This document shows positions 11,041 through 23,696 of a stretch of 64,000 nt of DNA, piece by piece (position 1 is the first letter of the stretch; each line of letters begins with the position of its first letter). The notes beneath the pieces are model-generated. The model worked only from the letters and a program-made list of their open reading frames with translations, searched no databases and was not told where the DNA came from. The DNA is from Isoetes taiwanensis (Eukaryota > Streptophyta > Lycopodiopsida > Isoetales > Isoetaceae). The stretch is from the NCBI GenBank assembly GCA_021234155.1, contig JAJEKV010000075.1:3817720-3881719 (forward strand). Reading direction: 5' to 3'. The position numbers were made by a program, and so were the translations under genes.

Positions 11041-12084
11041 AGGGTACTTGGAGCATGGTGAGCAGCCACAAGAATTGAATACCAACCAACAAAGGAGGTT
11101 CAAAGAAAAATGCAATAAGTTCAAACTAATAGATGATTTCTATGCAGAATTGACAAGGGAAGAGTGCTGCTAAGATGTGTATACAAAGAGGAAGCTAAGC
11201 TAGTCATTGAGGCCTGCCATGAAGGAGTTTGTGGAGGTTACTTTGCAACTAGTACAATAGCCAGGAAGATCCTAAGATCAAGGTATTATTGGCCTACACT
11301 CTTCAAAGATTATATATGACGTCATCAAATATTGCCACAAACGCCAAATTTTGGTAAAAGAACCTTCTTTGCAAAAGACCCCTCACCTGTCATAACATCA
11401 TCAGGACCATTCCAAGTATGGGGACTTGATTTTATAGGCCCTATAGATCCTTCTTCATCTGCTCAACATGAATATATCCTTGTTGCCACTTGATTACTTT
11501 ACCAAGTGGGCTGAAGCAATCCCATTAAAATAGGCCAATGTCTTAACCACTGCTAGATTTCTCCATGAAGACATTTGTGCAAGGTTTGGCATACCCCTTA
11601 AATGATATTTTATAGGGAAAATCAATTCATGAATGAAGTCATTGCCACATTACTGTCAACTCTCAAAGTCAAACACACTAAGAGCTCAATCTACTACCCT
11701 CAAGGAAATGGTCAACCCGAGTCCACAAACAAAGTACTAAAGTCAATTCTCCAAAAAACCATAATCATCTTTTAAAAGGATTGATATGTGAAGCTTCATG
11801 ATGCCTTATGGGCATATAGAACCACTACCAAGTCAGCCATCAAACTCAAGCATGCCCTTTTTAGCCTTGTTTATGATATTGAATCCATTGTGCCAATAGA
11901 ACTTGAGCTGCCCACTCTGAGATTAGCATATAAGATTAACTTAGAGATGGAGGATGCATTAAAAGAGAGGTTTGTGAGGCTAACTCACTTAGAGGAGCAC
12001 AGATTTGAGGCTGAAAATGGTATCGTGGTCAAGAAAGCCAAAGATATAGTAGCCAAGAGCCATGTACACACATCACATTTCTAG
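11041..12084 (+). pseudogene. Ty3/gypsy integrase, unit A
   Basis: Zinc-finger region with LRCVYKEEAK and HEGVCGGYF, then YYWPT, then the core start WGLDFIGPIDPSS, then a break at ACTTGATTAC (one extra base) before the DYFTKWAEAIPLK equivalent. The C-terminal part (11788-12084) reads HDALWAYRTTTKS and ELELPTLRLA, the usual plant gypsy integrase end. A TAG follows PLK where a Gln is expected, compatible with C-to-T change in a CAG site. Protease, RT and RNase H are absent: gag runs almost directly into integrase. Degenerate. Confidence 0.75.
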
Positions 12085-13430
12085 CTAACATTTTGCTTGA
12101 TATGTGTGCATGAGCCAACATACCATAGACCTTGAAGACATTTTGCATTGAAGACCTCAAGGAGATATGAAGAACCAAGTGAGGACTTTCGATTGAACAT
12201 TATCTGAATAGTTTGATTTCATGGTTACACTCATGAAGACTTGAAGTTTATGCTTGAAGACCCCTTGTCAAGTCAAAAGTTTAGAAGACCCCTCAAGACA
12301 AACGGTACTTTCTCAATCCAATTTTTTTAGCATGGTTCATAAGTTCCTAAGCTCTATTGTCATGATCACACTCATCCCATGTTCCAAATACCACAAGCCC
12401 TTATGTTATAACCACTTCTCAAGCCCAAAATTGGCAAAAATCTTTTTCCTAGTCAAAACACCCTATACACATCATCATACACCCACCATTCATGAAAAAT
12501 GCAAAACCTTCTATCAAAATTGGCTTCCTCAAGGTCGAAAGACCATATTCTCTCTCTAAAAACAAAGTAAGAGAGAGAAAGGTGCACATTTTTCACCTCA
12601 AAGTTTGAAAAGGCAAAGTTGGCCTAAGTATTACCAACTTGAAGTGCACTTGCCATTTTGACATCATAACCTCATCACTACATATCATCCACATCACTCC
12701 ACATGTGTCATCCACCTCATAAAATATTTTGACTAAGAAAAATATTCTTTGCCACTTCACTTGTCATATCATCGTCTCATTGTGCCATGTCACCATTGGT
12801 TTGCCACATTACCCCTTAGCCTTGCCACCTCACCAAATTTGAACCTCTTCTTTACCAAAAAATCAAAGTGTTCTTTTTTGAAAAAAGATTCTTCCATCTT
12901 GAATAGCATCAAAAAATATGCCATTTGGGATCCAAAAAAAAAAAATTCAAATTGACCTTGTTTTGAACTTCAAATTCTATTCATAGGGAATCGTGTCATG
13001 TTTGAAAACCATAAAGTTTTTTTCTATCTACCGGGGGGAAGGGGGGGGATCCATTTCCTCCAATCCCCTGCCACCACATGGTATCTTCGAGCATGTGGGG
13101 CGGCAACGGTCCAAATCCCACGTGGAGATAGCATGTGTGTATAGAAACGAGCATTTTTCAAAACGAACATGTGGGATGTATCTCAAGACATCCCACGAAT
13201 CCTAAAACTGAGTTGGGCCAAGATCTGGCCTTTTCACCTGATTTGGCATGCTAATCATGGCCCTGAAGGCCCAAAACCACCTAATCTAAGACACAACAAG
13301 AAGATAAGGATTTGAGCCGGATTTGCCAAGATTAGATCGAAACAGAGGAATTCAAGAAAAGGGATTTGATCTCAGACTTTTTTCAAAGGCCTGGAGTGAG
13401 AAAGTTGATCTGATAAATGTCAGTGCATGC
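12085..13430 (+). other. Non-coding gypsy 3' region, unit A
   Basis: Pyrimidine- and CATCA-rich sequence with short frames of no known family. It probably includes the 3' untranslated part and possibly LTR remnants. No second LTR copy was found to prove it. Confidence 0.35.
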
Positions 13431-13434
13431 CAGA

Positions 13435-13755
13435 TTAATGTAAAAGTTGTATGCCATCCCCCCCATTCTCAGTAAGCCAGGGCTCTAACTGATCAATGTA
13501 GAGGCCAAAAAGTGCTGGTGAGAGGGGGCAGCCCTGCCGGACCCCGATACTACTGGTGAATGCTTGGCCCGTCGGCTGCATCCTGCCAAAACAACTCTCA
13601 TACAGCCTGTATATGGCATTCTGCACAGGCACGGCAGCCCCAGTTGACGCAGTCTAGCCCATAGCTTTTCCCGGGGGACCGTATCAAAAGCCTTCGCGAA
13701 GAAGGGGACAACATCAAAGTGCAAACTCTCATGGGGGATACTGCACAACAACTTA
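13435..13755 (-). pseudogene. LINE reverse transcriptase scrap, unit A
   Basis: Two overlapping minus frames give KAFDTVPREKLWARLRQLG (RT motif A region) followed, after a shift, by YRLYESCFG and GVRQGCPLSPALFGLYIDQL (motif B region). This is non-LTR retrotransposon RT, about 100 residues only, with no YADD box. Confidence 0.75.
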
Positions 13756-14081
13756 TGTATGATAAATGAGGTATTTATTTCTTTATATGAAGCTCCTTTA
13801 GCAATAAAGTATGCATTTATATTTTAAGTGTCATATAAACTTCTGATACATGTCGATTATGTATACATAAATGACTGATAACCAAGGTTCTTTATCAAAA
13901 CAACAAGGGTCTCATTATTTATGAGCCCCTTAGGCTAATAGGCCCAAAACTATCCAGATAAAACGGATATTGATGCTATTCATGTGAATAGACATCGAGA
14001 CCATTCTTTCCAATAGTTTTAATTTTTATCCTTTAAACTTTATACTAACATAGGTAGTCATATAATGCGCGCATTCTGCAG

Positions 14082-16147
14082 AACATAAAAGTATTAGTGA
14101 AGGATGTCTTGGGGAGGATTCATCTAAGTGACAACTCTGTCCAAGCGAGCAAGAAAATCGTGCATTGTACATTCTTGTCCAAAATTTTGGACAAAGTCTG
14201 CATACCTAGAATATGCTATAGAGCTATGACAGAGGTTTTAGATGGCATTGGAGAGAATATAATGACTGACATTATGTTTTCCTGGAAGTACACAGAGAAT
14301 CTGAGGGACCTTTGCTATAAACCTTTCTCCATCTTTACCCAAGACGACAATGAAACCTGTCCATATCTATACCTCATCTACAGAAATTTATAGATCCATC
14401 TATTGGACATATACGTACAACAGACCTTGGGATTGTGAAAAATAAGCAATTGAGAAAGATGTTCCAACATGGACTGAACCATATCCCTGACAAAAGTCTG
14501 GAGCTAGATGCCTTCAAAAAAATGTTGGGTGAGTCTGTTGAGCACATCTTTGAACTCAGCAGATATACATATCCTAATATAGACACTGCAGACAAAGAAA
14601 AAGTTAAGGCATTGGTAATACAAACTACTGCTCGTGATGTTAAAAGAGCTTTTAAATTGACAGACTAGGAAGTTTCCCTCAATGACACTAAGGTTGTCAA
14701 CAATGATCGAATGGATGAGCAAATACCTGTATATTGCTGATGTTGATAAGGCTACTAACAACCCTGCCTTTATCTTTCTAAAACACATGAGAGATATGAC
14801 CCATATCAGATTAAAAAGCAAAGATTTCAGGGAAATAGAAACAGATCAGATTGCCATTATTTGGAAAGTTAAAAAAGAAATGAATGACATTCTACCTTAT
14901 ACGGATTGTAACAGTGAGAGACTGCCATATTTATTGGGCATTATAAAGCTCATAAACAAGATTATAGGTGGATTACAAATGCCCACGGAACTCTCTATAC
15001 TCCATTTGCAAATGCCATTACTGTCGTTCTTAACATGATCACAAAAATATGGCCTGATATTGCCAAAGACCTTTGTGAAAACTTCTGTAATCTATTTCCA
15101 GGAAGAATAAACCCTAACTGGATGGTACAATCAATATATGACGTCGTTCTTAATTTACCTGCTAAAGTCACAGATATCTTTGTGGCGGACATTACCAAAT
15201 GCTATGAAAGCATTCCCCTAGTTGGGGACACAGGCATTTGCCAAGTTATTACAAAAGTTATTAATGCTACATTGAGATACATGGAAAAGAGACATCATAA
15301 CAATAAATTGTGGATTAAGAAGGTTGGGGAAGATGACTTTGCGACCAATTGGTTTAAAGTTGACCCTAAAGGAAAATGTGGGTCACTGATCACTAAAGAA
15401 ACATGTATCCAGGCTAATATTTGGCTGATCACCAACTGTTTCATTATGAAAAGTGTTAAAACATGGGTACAGATGTGTGGTATACCCATGGGCTTTGCAT
15501 GCAGCCCATGCTGGTGTAACCTATACCTAGCGTGGTTCGAGGTTATGTTCATTAAAGATCTAGCCACCCAAAGAAGATATAAAGAAATAGAAGGGTTTAA
15601 ATCCACTTTCAGGTACATGGATGACCTTCTAGCCTTAAATTGTGGAAGCATTAAAATGTTTCTAGGTTCCACATTTCCTGGGTACCATGATGATTTAAAT
15701 ATCTATGATATGAACTTTCTGGGAATAAAAGAAGAAACCGTCATGGCATTTGAAAATGATCCCTTGGCTGCATATGGTACCAAAGGAAACTTCCTAAACA
15801 TGTGTATTGAAGTCATCAGCAGAGCAAATGGCATATTCAGAACTGTAAAATTTGACAAGAGAGACAACCTTCCATTTAAAGCACTCAAGTATGTACATGC
15901 CAGCAGCTGTAGGCCATACTTTCAAGCCAGAAACGTCATCATATCTCAAATTTTACCACATTTGTATATCAATTCTAGTCCAAATGGGACTGCTAATGAT
16001 ATCAGGGCCTTAATTCAAAGCTTTACTGATAACGGCTTCGACTCCAAAGGACTCCATTATAGAGTACACAAGTATGTGCAAGAAAATGAGTTCCCAGGAC
16101 TGCCATATGACAAAACAATACTGGAGCAACTCTTAATATCAAACTGA
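14082..16147 (+). pseudogene. Reverse transcriptase with YMDD box, Penelope-like type, unit A
   Basis: Begins after an acceptor-like ttctgcag with NIKVLVKDVLGRIHL. Following frame breaks near 14390, 14660 and 14960, the 370-codon frame 15035-16147 holds the RT core. It contains FVADITKCYESI (motif A, Asp near residue 52), CGIPMGFACSPCWCNLYL (motif B, about 148-165), FRYMDDLLALN (motif C, 193-203) and FDKRDNLPF downstream. GHIRTTDLGIVKNKQLR lies upstream. From memory this order matches a Penelope-like/green-alga RT family. No GIY-YIG endonuclease is visible. The 3' neighbour is a copy of blocks a-d. The break near 14660 is absent in unit B, while B is broken where A is intact, so a consensus would be more open than either copy. 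Confidence 0.7.
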
Positions 16148-16309
16148 TGCAGGTATGACTTAAATATTAGAAGATGTTTGCTTATGTATTTCATCTTATG
16201 GGATATGCTTTAGCCCCTCTTTTTATTAAGGGGCTAGCATTCCCCATGATCCTGAAACAATTGTGAATAGGTGAGTTAAACCATTTCCCATGGTAGGAGG
16301 AAGGGTTTT
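16148..16309 (+). other. RT gene 3' flank, unit A
   Basis: Short spacer with an imperfect hairpin tagcccctctttttattaag...gggcta near 16212, then a poly-T run joining block a. Confidence 0.35.
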
Positions 16310-17355
16310 TTTTTATTTAATTATTAGAGATTGTTCATAGAGTGAACATATGCAATGAAAAAATGCATCTCTAATAACTATAAGGTTGGTGTTGTTCCAC
16401 TCGTTTATGAATATTTTACCTTGATTGGCCAAACAATGAATTATGACATAGTGATTATATAGATATAAGTCCAGGTTATTCACGTCTATTATTAGTAAGA
16501 CAGTTCCAACATTGGAAAGTTGCTCTGAATTTCTGAATAGACAGTTTATAAAATAAACATCTTCTCCAGCATAAAAATATGGAGCCTTTCAAATGAGTAT
16601 AATTACGGAGTATAAGGAACCATTAGAATGTGTTCAAATGTCTTCCATATTTCTTATATTAGGTTTATATTTTTTATTACACCATGACCCTAAGATACAT
16701 GGTACATTGATCCTTGGAATACAATCTGCAATAAGTTTTATTCATTTAACTTAAGCATGAGAACTACCAACTACTGGCTTTAATGGCGTTGCAGTAGTAA
16801 TAAAATCAAATATGACTTTAGACTGACAGCAGACTCTGGCCATGGTTCCTATACATGAAAAAGGTATGTAGGTCTGATGTGAAACCTTCCAATTTACTTG
16901 ATAATGGCTAAACTTGCCTATCATATATTAAAGTAGTTCTATAAGTTGAAAGTCCTTTCAGTGAGTAAATGCAAGGAAGCCTTGTGTGTTTAAAAACAAC
17001 AAGTCTATAATAGTAGATTTAATGGCTGGGTTTTTTGTTAAATTTTTTTTTTTTAAAAAGGGGAGGGCCTCGTCCCAAAAGGACTTTGGAAAATATACAT
17101 CTGGTTCATATAGACTATATGTTTAGAGTCTTTAGACCTATGACAAGAGATATTCTACAGGTTTTTAGATGAGACAAAATAGTACTGTGAAATATGATTT
17201 TGATCAGACATATTGAAACATAAACGTATGTTCACATCAAGGGTTTAAGTGATACTATGTTTAATGTGGCTCAGTATTAAATGTAGGGTGATAATACTGC
17301 TAAGGGATTGACCAAGGCAGATGTCTGATCTAGATGTTCTAGTTCAGGCTGGGTT
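16310..17355 (+). repeat. Fused copy of blocks a, b, c, d, unit A
   Basis: Contiguous copy of 2895-3377, 4880-5130, 7575-7835 and 7931-8010, lacking the exon, the transporter fragment and the SINE-like insertion. The first junction reads aatggcg-t-tgcagtag and has no GT donor, so it is not a spliced product. It is followed by a T/C-rich tract (17356-17396). Confidence 0.85.
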
Positions 17356-17526
17356 TTTTCTTTTTTTTTCCTTTTTTTTTCTTTTTTTTTTTCATTTCTC
17401 TTCCGCCCGCCGCCTTGCCCGTCTGCCATAGCCGCCGGAGAGAACCTTGCTTTGCCATAGCCATGACCTTGGCCGCCGCTGCCATCGCCATACCAACGCC
17501 TCACTTCTGTGCTTTCTCGTCCGCAA

Positions 17527-18260
17527 ATGAACATGGCTCATACTCGAGGTTATGTTAGTTACTGCAATCTTAGCATCCATCAAACCTTTGCTGAGCTTGG
17601 CGAGCAGCTCGCCGATGACTTGGGAAAGGTTGAGCTCCTCTTAACTGAGCTAGTTTAGCGGTTTGCCACCGGGAATAGGGTGCCCTACCCTATTTTCCAT
17701 TTGACTGAGCGCTTCCTGCTGAAGCTAAATGCCTTAGGAGAACCGTACATCTTGGTGGAACAACCCGACCAAGTCCTGACGCCGGACAAGTTCTACCCTA
17801 TGTGTCGAAGTTGGTGAGGATTAGGCAATCATGGTAGAAGCCGAAAGGATCATGGGGATAGCCCAAAGTGATGATGCATGGGAGATGGAGAGGGGAAACC
17901 TGAAGGCCCGGAGGAGGGAGTATGTCTACTTGGGAGACGGGCAAGCCATAATTGCGGGGAATCCATTTAATCTCCCCCAACCACTATGATGAGGCATCTT
18001 AGAATATCTTACGCTGAACCTCCTGATACCCATCCAGTTGGACATGCAGGCTAGGCCGGATAGATATAAGACTGAGCTGCTGAGAAGAATTAGCGCCCGT
18101 CACTTCCTCCAGATGCAAGAGAGCATGGCAGCCGCATAAGCTATGCAACAAGAAGCTGGACAGGCGGAGCAACAACATCAAGCTGAGCAACTCGCCAAGG
18201 AAAATGCTGAGCGAGAGACCCACCACCAGACCCAGCAAAAAAGTGCAATCTTATGACATC
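17527..18260 (+). pseudogene. Ty3/gypsy gag-like frame, unit B
   Basis: ATG at 17527 opens MNMAHTRGYVSYCNLSIHQT, then GEQLADDLGKVELLL. A TAG at 17656 (CAG expected from the register) precedes RFATGNRVPYPIFHLTERF. Further breaks occur near 17800. The end shares YVYLGDGQAII and a Gln/Ala-rich tail with units A and C. Assignment to gag rests on its position before integrase and its Gln/Glu-rich end, not on a zinc knuckle, which I do not see. Confidence 0.5.
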
Positions 18261-18429
18261 AGTGTGAAAGTGGTCCATATCGTCAATGATCCAAGCTCCT
18301 ATCTCCTATACATACCTTTTGAATATGAAGATCAAGAAGGTTTGGATAAATTTAATTCTAGCATTCATATTAACTTGGTAATCTCTCATGTGAAAGAATT
18401 AGATTGGCAGTAGGAGATCAGAGGGTACT

Positions 18430-19465
18430 TGGAGCATGGTGAGCAGCCACAAGAATTGAATACCAACCAACAAAGGAGGTTCAAAGAAAAATGCAATAAG
18501 TTCAAACTAATAGATGATTTCTATGCAGAATTGACAAGGGAAGAGTGCTGCTAAGATGTGTATACAAAGAGGAAGCTAAGCTAGTCATTGAGGCCTGCCA
18601 TGAAGGAGTTTGTGGAGGTTACTTTGCAACTAGTACAATAGCCAGGAAGATCCTAAGATCAAGGTATTATTGGCCTACACTCTTCAAAGATTATATACGA
18701 CGTCATCAAATATTGCCACAAACGCCAAATTTTGGCAAAAGGACCTTGCAGTCAGCACCCCTCACTGTCATAACATCATCAGGACCATTCCAAGTATGGG
18801 GACTTGATTTTATAGGCCCTATAGATCCTTCTTCATCTGCTCAACATGAATATATCCTTGTTGCCACTTGATTACTTTACCAAGTGGGCTGAAGCAATCC
18901 CATTAAAATAGGCCAATGTCTTAACCACTATCGCTAGATTTCTCCATGAAGACATTTGTGCAAGGTTTGGCATACCCCTTAAATGATATTTTATAGGGAA
19001 AATCAATTCATGAATGAAGTCATTGCCACATTACTGTCAACTCTCAAAGTCAAACACACTAAGAGCTCAATCTACTACCCTCAAGGAAATGGTCAACCCG
19101 AGTCCACAAACAAAGTACTAAAGTCAATTCTCCAAAAAACCATAATCATCTTTTAAAAGGATTGATATGTGAAGCTTCATGATGCCTTATGGGCATATAG
19201 AACCACTACCAAGTCAGCCATCAAACTCAAGCATGCCCTTTTTAGCCTTGTTTATGATATTGAATCCATTGTGCCAATAGAACTTGAGCTGCCCACTCTG
19301 AGATTAGCATATAAGATTAACTTAGAGATGGAGGATGCATTAAAAGAGAGGTTTGTGAGGCTAACTCACTTAGAGGAGCACAGATTTGAGGCTGAAAATG
19401 GTATCGTGGTCAAGAAAGCCAAAGATATAGTAGCCAAGAGCCATGTACACACATCACATTTCTAG
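18430..19465 (+). pseudogene. Ty3/gypsy integrase, unit B
   Basis: Same layout as unit A. The frame 18545-18871 runs from the zinc finger region (HEGVCGGYF) through YYWPTLFKDYIRRHQ to WGLDFIGPIDPSSSAQHEYI uninterrupted, whereas unit A has TGA in place of CGA (Arg) after KDYI. The frame breaks at the same ACTTGATTAC as in A. C-terminal part 19169-19465 is identical in length to A and C. Confidence 0.75.
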
Positions 19466-20815
19466 CTAACATTTTGCTTGATATGTGTGCATGAGCCAAC
19501 ATACCATAGACCTTGAAGACATTTTGCATTGAAGACCTCAAGGAGATATGAAGAACCAAGTGAGGACTTTCGATTGAACATTATCTGAATAGTTTGATTT
19601 CATGGTTACACTCATGAAGACTTGAAGTTTATGCTTGAAGACCCCTTGTCAAGTCAAAAGTTTAGAAGACCCCTCAAGACAAACGGTACTTTCTCAATCC
19701 AATTTTTTTAGCATGGTTCATAAGTTCCTAAGCTCTATTGTCATGATCACACTCATCCCATGTTCCAAATACCACAAGCCCTTATGTTATAACCACTTCT
19801 CAAGCCCAAAATTGGCAAAAATCTTTTTCCTAGTCAAAACACCCTATACACATCATCATACACCCACCATTCATGAAAAATGCAAAACCTTCTATCAAAA
19901 TTGGCTTCCTCAAGGTCGAAAAGACCATATTCTCTCTCTAAAACAAAGTAAGAGAGAGAAAGGTGCACATTTTTCACCTCAAAGTTTGAAAAGGCAAAGT
20001 TGGCCTAAGTATTACCAACTTGAAGTGCACTTGCCATTTTGACATCATAACCTCATCACTACATATCATCCACATCACTCCACATGTGTCATCCACCTCA
20101 TAAAATATTTTGACTAAGAAAAATATTCTTTGCCACTTCACTTGTCATATCATCGTCTCATTGTGCCATGTCACCATTGGTTTGCCACATTACCCCTTAG
20201 CCTTGCCACCTCACCAAATTTGAACCTCTTCTTTACCAAAAAATCAAAGTGTTCTTTTTTGAAAAAAGATTCTTCCATCTTGAATAGCATCAAAAAATAT
20301 GCCATTTGGGATCCAAAAAAAAAAAATTCAAATTGACCTTGTTTTGAACTTCAAATTCTATTCATAGGGAATCGTGTCATGTTTGAAAACCATAAAGTTT
20401 TTTTCTATCTACCGGGGGGAAGGGGGATCCATTTCCTCCAATCCCCTGCCACCACATGGTATCTTCGAGCATGTGGGGCGGCAACGGTCCAAATCCCACG
20501 TGGAGATAGCATGTGTGTATAGAAACGAGCATTTTTCAAAACGAACATGTGGGATGTATCTCAAGACATCCCACGAATCCTAAAACTGAGTTGGGCCAAG
20601 ATCTGGCCTTTTCACCTGATTTGGCATGCTAATCATGGCCCTGAAGGCCCAAAACCACCTAATCTAAGACACAACAAGAAGATAAGGATTTGAGCCGGAT
20701 TTGCCAAGATTAGATCGAAACAGAGGAATTCAAGAAAAGGGATTTGATCTCAGACTTTTTTCAAAGGCCTGGAGTGAGAAAGTTGATCTGATAAATGTCA
20801 GTGCATGCCAGATTA
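19466..20815 (+). other. Non-coding gypsy 3' region, unit B
   Basis: Near-identical to 12085-13430. The G-run at about 20415 is shorter than at 13033. No gene recognised. Confidence 0.35.
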
Positions 20816-20819
20816 ATGT

Positions 20820-21128
20820 AAAAGTTGTATGCCATCCCCCCCATTCTCAGTAAGCCAGGGCTCTAACCGATCAATGTAGAGGCCAAAAGTCTTTGGTGAG
20901 AGGGGCAGCCCTGCGGGACCCCGATACTACTTGGTGAATGCTTGGCCCGTCTTGCATCCCCGCCAAAACAACTCTCATACAGCCTGTATATGGCATTCTG
21001 CACAGGCACGGCAGCCCCAGTTGACGCAGTCTAGCCCATAGCTTTTCCCGGGGGACCGTATCAAAAGCCTTCGCGAAGAAGGGGACAACATCAAAGTGCA
21101 AACTCTCATGGGGGATACTGCACAACAA
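20820..21128 (-). pseudogene. LINE reverse transcriptase scrap, unit B
   Basis: Copy of 13435-13755 with extra small changes (for example gtcttgcatccccgcc for gtcggctgcatcctgcc) that destroy the GVRQGCPLSP part of the frame. Confidence 0.7.
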
Positions 21129-21457
21129 CTTATGTATGATAAATGAGGTATTTATTTCTTTATATGAAGCTCCTTTAGCAATAAAGTATGCATTTATATT
21201 TTAAGTGTCATATAAACTTCTGATACATGTCGATTATGTATACATAAATGACTGATAACCAAGGTTCTTTATCAAAACAACAAGGGTCTCATTATTTATG
21301 AGCCCCTTAGGCTAATAGGCCCAAAACTATCCAGATGTCTGGATATTGATGCTATTCATGTGAATAGACATCGAGACCATTCTTTCCAATAGTTTTAATT
21401 TTTATCCTTTAAACTTTATACTAACATAGGTAGTCATATAATGCGCGCATTCTGCAG

Positions 21458-23533
21458 AACATAAAAGTATTAGTGAAGGATGTCTTGGGGAGGATTCATC
21501 TAAGTGACAACTCGGTCAAGCAGAGCAAGAAAATCGTGCATTGTACATTCTTGTCCAAAATTTTGGACAAAGTCTGCATACCTAGAATATGCTATAGAGC
21601 TATGACAGAGGTTTTAGATGGCATTGGAGAGAATATAATGACTGACATTATGTTTTCCTGGAAGTACACAGAGAATCTGAGGGACCTTTGCTATAAACCT
21701 TTCTCCATCTTTACCCAAGACGACAATGAAACCTGTCCATATCTATACCTCATCTACAGAAATTTATAGATCCATCTATTGGACATATGTACGTACAACA
21801 GACCTTGGGATTGTGAAAAATAAGCAATTGAGAAAGATGTTCCAACATGGACTGAACCATATCCCTGACAAAAGTCTGGAGCTAGATGCCTTCAAAAAAA
21901 TGTTGGGTGAGTCTGTTGAGCACATCTTTGAACTCAGCAGATATACATATCCTAATATAGACACTGCAGACAAAGAAAAAGTTAAGGCATTGGTAATACA
22001 AACTACTGTTCAGGATGTTAAAAGAGCTTTTAAATTGGACAGGACTAGGAAGTTTTCCCTCAATGACACTAAGGTTGTCAACAGTATCGAATGGATGAGC
22101 AAATACCTGTATATTGCTGATGTTGATAAGGCTACTAACAACCCTGCCTTTATCTTTCTAAAACACATGAGAGATATGACCCATATCAGATTAAAAAGCA
22201 AAGATTTCAGGGAAATAGAAACAGATCAGATTGCCATTATTTGGAAAGTTAAAAAAGAAATGAATGACATTCTACCTTATACGGATTGTAACAGTGAGAG
22301 ACTGCCATATTTATTGGGCATTATAAAGCTCATAAACAAGATTATAGGTGGATTACAAATGCCCACGGAACTCTCTATACTCCATTTGCAAATGCCATTA
22401 CTGTCGTTCTTAACATGATCACAAAAATATGGCCTGATATTGCCAAAGACCTTTGTGAAAACTTCTGTAATCTATTTCCAGGAAGAATAAACCCTAACTG
22501 GATGGTACAATCAATATATGACGTCGTTCTTAATTTACCTGCTAAAGTCACAGATATCTTTGTGGCGGACATTACCAAATGCTATGAAAGCATTCCCCTA
22601 GTTGGGGACACGGGCATTTGCCAAGTTATTACAAAAGTTATTAATGCTACATGGAGATACATGGAAAAGAGACATCATAACAATAAATTGTGGATTAAGA
22701 AGGTTGGGGAAGATGACTTTGCGACCAATTGGTTTAAAGTTGACCCTAAAGGAAAATGTGGGTCACTGATCACTAAAGAAACATGTATCCAGGCTAATAT
22801 TTGGCTGATCACCAACTGTTTCATTATGAAAAGTGTTAAAACATGGGTACGAGATGTGTGGTATACCCATGGGCTTTGCATCACAGCCCATGCTTGGTGT
22901 AACCTATACCCTAGCGTGGTTCGAGGTTATGTTCATTAAAGATCTAGCCACCCAAAGAAGATATAAAAAGAAATAGAAGGGTTTAAATCCACTTTCGTGT
23001 ACATGGATGACCTTCTAGCCTTAAATTGTGGAAGCATTAAAATGTTTCTAGGTTCCACATTTCCTGGGTACCATGATGATTTAAATATCTATGATATGAA
23101 CTTTCTGGGAATAAAAGAAGAAACCGTCATGGCATTTGAAAATGATCCCTTGGCTGCATATGGTACCAAAGGAAACTTCCTAAACATGTGTATTGAAGTC
23201 ATCAGCAGAGCAAATGGCATATTCAGAACTGTAAAATTTGACAAGAGAGACAACCTTCCATTTAAAGCACTCAAGTATGTACATGCCAGCAGCTGTAGGC
23301 CATACTTTCAAGCCAGAAACGTCATCATATCTCAAATTTTACCACATTTGTATATCAATTCTAGTCCAAATGGGACTGCTAATGATATCAGGGCCTTAAT
23401 TCAAAGCTTTACTGATAACGGCTTCGACTCCAAAGGACTCCATTATAGAGTACACAAGTATGTGCAAGAAAATGAGTTCCCAGGACTGCCATATGACAAA
23501 ACAATACTGGAGCAACTCTTAATATCAAACTGA
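21458..23533 (+). pseudogene. Reverse transcriptase with YMDD box, Penelope-like type, unit B
   Basis: Second copy of the RT. Frame 21726-22418 is longer than in A because the 14660 break is absent. Frame 22415-22939 keeps motif A but is broken at gtacgagatgtg (22850; A has gtacagatgtg), so motif B is out of frame. A third frame, 22997-23533, restores the YMDD box and the C-terminus. The 2-bp difference catatgtacg/catatacg near 21788 also shifts the frame. Confidence 0.7.
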
Positions 23534-23696
23534 TGCAGGTATGACTTAAATATTAGAAGATGTTTGCTTATGTATTTCATCTTATGGGATATGCTTTAGC
23601 CCCTACTGTTATTGCGGGGGCTAGCATTCCCCATGATCACAGAACAATTGTGAATAGGTGAGTTAAACCATTTCCCATGGTAGGAGGAAGGGTTTT

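Noticed and set aside
17277-17534. Lys-rich minus-strand frame (and copy at 24664)
   Set aside because: The Lys run is the antisense of the T/C-rich tract next to block d; shadow of a simple repeat.
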